Made by a program: the position numbers and the translations under genes. A DNA stretch of 64,000 nt from Triatoma infestans (Eukaryota; Arthropoda; Insecta; Hemiptera; Reduviidae): positions 1 to 64,000 of the forward strand of contig JAAEAF010002371.1 in assembly GCA_011037195.1 (NCBI GenBank). Direction: 5' to 3'. The notes under the pieces are model-generated. The model saw only the letters and a program-made list of their open reading frames with translations. It did not search any database and was not told the origin of the DNA. Positions within the stretch are counted from its first letter, which is position 1; each line of letters opens with the position of its first letter. Shown in pieces: positions 57,601 through 64,000 of the stretch.

Positions 57601-58339
57601 ATATAATCAATTTGAATGAGCCTAATGGTAACTACACTTAATATGATTTGATAAAGTAAATAAATAATTTTAAGAGTTAAATAACAAATAATTTAAAATG
57701 ATTATAATAAATAAACTAATATGCACAACTATGAAAATAATTATAAGTAAAACCTTGCATAGGGACGCGCTCGGAACTCACGTATAACTGCCGCTGTAAA
57801 ATGATACTGATATAATGGTGTGGCTACTCGTATAATGATGAATGATATAATGATCCCCTCTTCCAGTGGAGCGAAGTTTATATTAGTCTTACTCACACAC
57901 TGTCAAGTGTGTAAGTAAGTTCTCACACTAAGACATCTCTAGTAGCGTGCGACCTTGTGCGACCTTGGTTAGGTCGGCGACCAGTGATTCAGGTCAGTGG
58001 CCAGATTTGGTCGCCCATCGGCGACTTTCAAAGACCAGGTGGCTTCTTTTCAATAGACAAGGCTTTATCGGTGCTTGTCTTTGATACCTTTGTATTGAAA
58101 AGGCGGCAGCCGGCTGTGGGGCTACTAGTTATAAATTATTCTTTTTGTTAAATTATTCCTTTTGTTATATTTTGTGAAGGCTTTGACATTGCTATGTCAT
58201 TACACAGTCTATAGGTTATAAGTTGGAACATATTCGAGTACAACATCATTAAAAAAACAAACATCTATTTCACTTTGTATGAGATTTTGAAAATCTAACA
58301 ACTTTCGATTTATGGGTGTAAACGCAGAGATTATTTTCT

Positions 58340-58770
58340 TTACAATAAACTTCTAGGCAGATAAGTTTTGATCGGGTATCAGTGTAGTAATCGCCGAATA
58401 AAACCATATCATCCGCATACAGCAACATGATATCAGAGCGACTCCGAACTGGAATGGGACTCTCGGGTCTCTAAAGTACATCTCAACGTCACTAATATAG
58501 GAACTGAATAACAGCGGGCTCATTGACTCACCTTGTAAAACACCCTCCGTGATATCAATCGTTTCTCTGATAACTGGTTGTCATATCTAATTTTTCAAAG
58601 TCGCGTTATTATAAAAAAATTTTAGAAGCCTGATAATTTTACTACTAAGGCCAATCTTAATCAAATTTTAACCACAATAAATTATGATTCAAACTGTCAA
58701 ATGCTCTCCCGAAATCAATAAAAGCATAGTACAATTCACCTCGGGTATGGGACAATTTAAACTGCAATAA
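58340..58770 (-). pseudogene. LINE reverse transcriptase core
   Basis: Minus strand: ELYYAFIDFGRAFDSLNHN (RT motif with FIDF..AFD), NLIRLLKFFYNN, GVLQGESMSPLLFSSYISDVE (QG and SPLLF), and SDIMLLYADDMVLFGDYY with YADD intact at ~58406-58420. Frame changes occur between blocks. Confidence 0.82.
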
Positions 58771-58859
58771 AGATGTTAATACAAAGATTAGTGCATAAAG
58801 TAGACGGAGTTTAAAGAAAATCCCGAAATAAATTGAATAAATTATTTAGTAAAGTTGCA

Positions 58860-59640
58860 CTTCCGGTGATGGATTCGGACCGGATCCTTAGTTGGTGAAG
58901 CCTAAATGAAATATAAAAAATTTAAGATCCACGCAAATTTTCTTTTTGAGATATTTTTTTCAAACACGCACGCACACAAATACAGACAATTCTTTATACA
59001 TTTTTCGTACTCAAGGAATCTCAAAAACAAGTATTTCTGGTGGAAATTCAATTTTGATAATTTGACATTTATCGGAAAATATCTTTTTCAGCAAGAAAGA
59101 TAAAGTAAAAAAAAAAATCTGGCGTGAAAAATTCACACTACTTTCTCTAATTGCAGTCGCACTTCCGTTCATCTGATTTTCTTCAAACATGGAATTTCAG
59201 TTACATATTTAATTCTAATTAATATTATTTAGATGATATAATTATACATTAAATGCAAAATAGCACTTTGTTAGAAAACATAATCCCAAACTTAAACGAT
59301 TTGAAAGCCCCCCCTTAAATGAATTTTCCCAGAGAAATGTTTTAAATAAATAATTGTAGCTCATAGTATGTGTAATCTACTCATAACCAAGGATTAAAAA
59401 AAAAAAAAAAAAAAAAACAAAATCGTAAGAAGCCATTTCTGTGATAATCGCGCAAAAGTGCGATTTAAAAGTGATTTAGTTGAGTGGTACTTCCGGTTAA
59501 AGAATTTTTGATACATAACTTACTGTCGGATCCCATAGTGATACCTAAACGGAATAACAAGTTTGAACTTTCTGCGATTTTTCATTTTTGAGCTATGCTG
59601 TTTACATAGATACATATATACACACACACACAAAACCATA
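58860..59640 (-). repeat. modular dispersed repeat, copy 6
   Basis: Starts with ACTTCCGGTGATGGATTCGG; main body 59115-59640 in minus orientation (CTGGCGTGAAAAATTCACAC, CACTTCCGTTCATC, GGTACTTCCGGTTAAAG, then (CA)n). Diverged and rearranged relative to copies 4 and 5. Confidence 0.65.
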
Positions 59641-59644
59641 AGTA

Positions 59645-60541
59645 AGATGAAATCTTATCTTGCCAGATTTGGGATAATCCAAACAGCTAAATTTGTGTAT
59701 ACAAACTTTGGACCATATCCTATTTATTGTCTCTAATCAGTGTGTCACAAATTCATCAAATGGTCACAAAGAATTATCCGTTGGCTACCTGAAAAACAGT
59801 ATATCTACTTCAAGATTCTTTCTATACATCAGTTTTTAAAATTTATTTCTAAGATAGACACTTTGACATTTTATTAATCAAAATAATATTAATTATTTGT
59901 ATTTAAGATTTTTGACAATAACAATAATTGAATAATAAATGATATTCTACTGATGGTAGTATATTATAGTAACCCAAAAAAAGTATCCTCGAATAATTAT
60001 GCAAGCGAGCGATTTAACTTTTTTTCCTTGATAAATTATGTAAGTATGAGTATTCTATTTTTTTTATTTATCTAAACCAATCATTAAATCGGAGATCGAT
60101 AATCAGAAACGAATCCTAGCCACAGTAGTTATAATAACCGCCACTTTGTCGGCCAGTCTTATTCAGCTATAATCAACTCTCATTTTCTTATGAAGCTCTG
60201 GAATATTTTCCTCACAGATTCCGTCATCTGTTTCGGTTTAGTCGTTCAGAATTTGTTTTTAAAATTAAACCCATTTTCACAAGTTTCAATTAATTTTAAA
60301 TTCTGGTTTATTAATTTCCAAGCACTTTTGGTTGTCAAACAAAATAATTAATCTTAATATATAATTCACTAAGATTTTCGTCTGCTACTAATTCTCTTTT
60401 TATTTGTAATTTGACAATGCCATGGACACATATGATTAAGCCCAGAATCCATATGTAACTCAGATAGTTACAATCAATAATTTTTGTTCTTTTTTTTCTT
60501 TAATCATAGATTAAATAACACTTGTTTTTGTTGAATTTTAG
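59645..60541. other. AT-rich DNA, nothing recognised
   Basis: No legible exon apart from the acceptor-like tract at its end. Confidence 0.3.
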
Positions 60542-60696
60542 ATAAAACTGAAGCCGTCTTCTTCAAATCAAAAGTTCAAGAGTTATGTATAAATTTAAAG
60601 GCTGGTGGGAAGCTAATCCTGAAGAAGCTTTTGGAAATATTTTTATATGAAGAATATTTCAGATATTCGTCCATTCCTTCAATGTATAAGTTATAA
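60542..60696 (+). CDS. possible terminal exon, family uncertain (BEN-like?)
   Basis: A polypyrimidine tract and ttttag acceptor at 60541 precede a 50-codon frame: KTEAVFFKSKVQELCINLKA, GGKLILKKLLEIFLYEEYFR, YSSIPSMYKL, then TAA. Composition is protein-like and the LLxxLF..EEY pattern is faintly like a BEN domain. No partner exon is seen upstream, so it could equally be a chance ORF or part of the following LINE. Confidence 0.28.
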
Positions 60697-60894
60697 ATCA
60701 GTATCTTCAGTTATTTAAATGCAAACCTGTATATGTTATGCAAATTACAGTATGTAAACTCTAGTCTCAGAGAGAACCACTTCAAATGCTTTAGATATAT
60801 ACTTTACATGTACACTTACTATTTTAAAATATATTTTTGAGATAAAAAATAGGAATAAAGTAAATCAATACGAATAATTATTTTGAATTGCCTT

Positions 60895-61935
60895 ATAGAG
60901 ATGACCTGTGTGATGTCGAGTATATAAACTGTCAAAATATTTTGAATAAAAATGATTCATATGTGTTTTACAGTGGTGATTGTGGAACAGTGTTTCATTT
61001 AAACTGTACTGGATTGAAAGAAGAAGAAAAAAAAAATCGTTAATGGGATATAACAAACTTTACTGGTTATGTAGTAAATGTGACAAGGTGAAGGTTACTG
61101 CTCTCACTGATAATTTAATCAAGAATTTAATGTCGACAATTTTCTCTCTTCAAGAAGAACTAAACATATTAAGAAATAAGGATAAAATGATAAATGAGAC
61201 TGTAACTATGTGCAACTGCACCCGATTACTTTCCACGATTACAACAGAATTGGTACAGATTACGGAAAATCAGTTAGCATTAAAACAGGAAATGGAATTA
61301 ATAAAGAATGGTAAAGTATCTTCTAATACAGCAGAAACTGAAATACCTGAAACTAATAATATAAACAAAGTTGAAAACATAACCTTTCACAGAGGTAAGA
61401 ATTCCAAGCGTAGAAAAAAAAACAAACAAGAAATTGATTTAATTGAAGAAAATTGTAGTATGCCGAACCTTACACTGCATGTACAGCCGATTGAATCATC
61501 ACCATTTGATTATGTTGAAAACAATGGTGATACTTACAGAAAAATATATTCTGACGTCATTAGACAAGGGAACAATAAAATACAATTAATTGATGAAAAT
61601 AAGGAAAATGAAGGATTTTGGACTGAAGTTATGGCAAAAAAAAAAAGTAATACAGATGTAAAAAAGAAGAAAATTCTAGTGGGAACCTCTCAGACTGAAA
61701 GTGAGCTTGTGGGTGTTAAAAAAGCCTGGCTGCATCTTGGTAAATTACAGGAAAGTGCTTTCCTGAAATAAGCATTTCAGTTACAAAATTAGAATCAAAA
61801 GGAAAAAATTGTAGCTTCCGACTGGGAGTTGATTATAACCTAAAAGATACGCTTCTGAAGAGTGATGCTTGGCCAAGAAATGTTACATTAAGACGTTTTT
61901 TATTCCCAAGACGAGTGGCAGTACTACCGCCATAA
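60895..61935 (+). pseudogene. LINE ORF1 with PHD-like zinc finger, frameshifted
   Basis: Starts in one frame with NKNDSYVFYSGDCGTVFHLN and CTGLKEEEK (PHD-like Cys/His spacing), shifts at an A-run near 61025, then a 263-codon frame: WLCSKCDKVKVTALTDNL (last Cys pair), a coiled-coil-like acidic helix region (SLQEELNILRNKDKMINETV), a basic linker KNSKRRKKNKQE, and VKKAWLHLGKLQESAF. After another shift: ISVTKLESKGKNCSFRLGVD and FPRRVAVLPP. PHD-bearing ORF1 proteins are known in CR1-type LINEs and would bind element RNA. Confidence 0.8.
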
Positions 61936-61937
61936 GA

Positions 61938-64000
61938 AGTTTCAATATGTGGCACCAAAATATGCAAGGCATAGGGAACAAAGTTACACTAATTGATAGT
62001 GTAGCTCTAAAGGGGGAGATATGATGTTCTATGTTTGTCGGAACGTTGGATAAAATGCGAAGAGCAATTGAATCTGTGTGTTCCTGAAGGCTACAAGTTA
62101 GCAACGTCTTTCTGCAGATCCAGGGCCCAGCATGGAGGAGTTGCCATATTCCTCAAGTCTGGATTTCATTTTGAGGTACTTACCAAAGTAAATATATTAT
62201 CTGTTGAATCGGTTTGTGAATTTACAGCTATAGAAGTAAAAAATTTAGTAATTATAACACTATACCGTCCACCAAATAGTAACTGTGATATGTTTTTTAT
62301 TATTATGTCTAAGGTTTTTAATTATATATTTAATCTAAGGGAACACGCTGTGATATGTGGAATTTTAATATTAATGTTTTAAATAATGATAAATTAGTTT
62401 TAGATTTCAAAAATTTATGTTGTACATATGGTTTTTATTTAACATCAGAAGTACCTACTAGACTACATTCTTGCTTAGATAATATTATAACTAATATTGA
62501 TAAAAATAATTTTAAAATAGGTGTAATTAAATATCACATAAGTGATCTTTAAGACAATTTATTACTTCTTTGATTATATACACAGGGACAGAAATCTGGA
62601 AAAATTGACCAAAACAAGGCCACTTAGAAAAGAAAATATGGATTTATTCAATTATTTAATCAGTATTGTTAACTGGGATAAATTACTTAGTGGTAATGAC
62701 AGCGATAAAGATTTTTATACATTCTTGAACATTTTGTTATACTATTATGAGCTATATTTTCCATTAATGATTCAAAAACGAAATATGCCAAGTAGGAATT
62801 GGGTACAACAGCTGAGCTGCAGCAGATGAAGTTCAGATTAGATATGATTCATGAATGGGTTAAAAGTGGTAAAAAGCAAATAACACAAAGCTGTAAAACC
62901 TTAAAAAAAATTATAAGAGTACTTTAAAAATAGCTAAATTGTCATATAATGACAAATATGTAATGAATTCTGTAAATAAAAATAAAGCAATTTGGAGTGT
63001 TATAATCGATGCTCAGAATAAAACCACTAAAACAAAAACTATCGTGAAGGCAGAAGATTTTAATACTTACTTTGCTCAGCTGCCTGAAGTTTTAAGTACA
63101 ACAGTTCATAACAGTATTCATCTCAGCGAATAGAGCAGTTCCAAATCAAAAATCGTTTTGACTTTGTGGAGGTTGTTGAAGAGAATGTATTAAACATTAA
63201 GAGTATGAAAGGAAAGAAGACTGAAGATCATTATGGTCTTTCAAATTATTTTATTAAGAAGACAATACATTCCTATATCAAACCTCTTACAAAATTAATA
63301 TATAATTGTCTGAGAAAAGGAACATTCCCGCAGATCTTAAAAATCATAAAAATTACACCTGTTACACAAAAAAGGAGACATAAATAGTGTGACCAGTTTC
63401 CGAGCTATTGCAATTGTGCCGGTTATTTCAAAATTACTGGAATCACTGGTAGCCAACCAGCTATCTGCTTATTTTGAAACCTTAGGGTTATTTAATAAGA
63501 ATCAGTATGGCTATAGATCGAACAGTTCAACTCAACACGCCATGTGTGCCTTAGATGAGGAAATATTTCAAGCCTTTGAAAAAAAGAAATATGTGGATCA
63601 CGTTTTGTGACTTGAGTAAAGCTTTTGACATGGTATCTCATAAAATACTGTTAAATAAGTTGCATAGATGGTGAGTAGTTGGCATTTTTTAAGCAATATT
63701 TAACACGGAGATTACAGTATGTGTTACAAGAAGGAGAAACATCGAAATTAAGGTTGGTAAAGTACGGAGTTCCTCAAGGCTCTGTTTTAGGACCACTCCT
63801 TTTCTTAATTTCTTATATAATTTTTATATGATATTTTCTTTTATAATGACGTTGGTGAGTGCTCCTCAGGAAGGTTCCTGTTTTTTGCGGACTATACCAC
63901 ACTCATAACGAAGGATAAAAGTTATGATAACGTTCGGACAAGCACCACTAATGTTCTGTTGTTTGTGGAAAAGTGGTTAACACAAAATAAATTATCTTTA
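61938..64000 (+). pseudogene. LINE ORF2: endonuclease and reverse transcriptase, inactive
   Basis: Endonuclease pieces: NMQGIGNKVTLIDSV, LSERWIKCEEQLNLCVPEGY, HGGVAIFLKSGF, IITLYRPPNSN (~61945-62300), then FNINVLNNDKLVLDF and a degenerate SDL end (~62540). RT pieces from ~63160: [98 protein letters not shown], and FFADYTTLIT near 63888. The catalytic FADD box is FADY here (second Asp to Tyr), so the RT is dead even apart from the frameshifts. Confidence 0.88.

Larger units (their letters stand above)
56895..58780 (-). mobile_element. decayed LINE, minus strand
   Basis: RT fragment (58340-58770) precedes a C-terminal region (57018-57600) in minus-strand order, with a 3' UTR reaching the SINE end at ~56880. 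The stretch 57.60-58.34 kb between them shows no legible protein and has a GC-richer patch at 57940-58120. Confidence 0.65.
60890..64000 (+). mobile_element. decayed LINE (CR1/L2-like) running off the window
   Basis: ORF1 with PHD-like finger, then ORF2 with endonuclease and reverse transcriptase in normal order on the + strand. Multiple frameshifts. The element continues past position 64000. Confidence 0.85.

Noticed and set aside
57940..58120. GC-rich GGTCGCC/GGCGACC patch as a regulatory island or transposon end
   Set aside because: Short inverted GTCGCC words occur, but no consistent terminal repeat or target duplication could be found.
61034..61771. 263-codon open frame as a host PHD protein gene
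   Set aside because: It is followed in order by endonuclease and RT remnants on the same strand, so it is a LINE ORF1.

Overview
This window looks like AT-rich animal nuclear DNA, most likely from an insect or other arthropod. The evidence is spliced genes with GT-AG introns, tRNA-headed SINEs, mariner and Harbinger-like DNA transposons, several LINE clades and Penelope-like elements. I see no bacterial operons, CRISPR arrays or phage genes. I cannot name the species from the sequence.

Two host genes are clear, both on the + strand. At 940-11566 lies a complete heparanase-type gene (GH79, endo-beta-glucuronidase): 8 coding exons encode 529 residues, and the exon junctions keep frame throughout. 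Both expected catalytic glutamates are present, and the acid/base Glu codon is split by intron 3. At 17959-22509 are seven in-frame exons encoding the C-terminal ~312 residues of a stereocilin/otoancorin/mesothelin-like protein that ends in a GPI-anchor-type hydrophobic tail. Its 5' exons were not found. Two further possible exons (38.3-39.0 kb and 60.54 kb) are reported with low confidence.

The rest is mostly mobile DNA. Introns of the heparanase gene carry a decayed mariner, a LINE reverse transcriptase, SINEs and a 280-bp-arm near-perfect palindrome. The intron before the last exon of the second gene carries a mariner-like element with ~420-bp inverted arms. From 23 kb onward the DNA is a mosaic: Penelope-like remnants (23.3-24.5, 42.2-42.9, 54.6-55.3 kb), a Harbinger-like element with TAA target duplication (26.9-28.1 kb) and a second partial copy (39.0-39.4 kb), a mariner (35.3-36.0 kb), and two solo LTRs with separate 4-bp target duplications (40.7 and 43.5 kb). 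There are also at least six LINE fragments, two of them 5'-truncated insertions with clear target duplications, plus a multi-copy modular repeat family. The window ends inside a decayed LINE with a PHD-like ORF1 (60.9-64 kb).

The most striking theme is a set of about a dozen short structured motifs: a CTGANGA-like box, a small stem II, GAAA, then a palindromic ACGT or ACCGGT and a short stem I. These fit type I hammerhead ribozymes with a very short stem III. In three copies the motif lies 300-430 bp downstream of a GIY-YIG endonuclease remnant, in the same orientation. Hammerhead motifs are known from Penelope-like retroelements; what stands out here is their number, their placement in mirrored arms, and a consistent extra nucleotide between the CTGANGA box and stem II.
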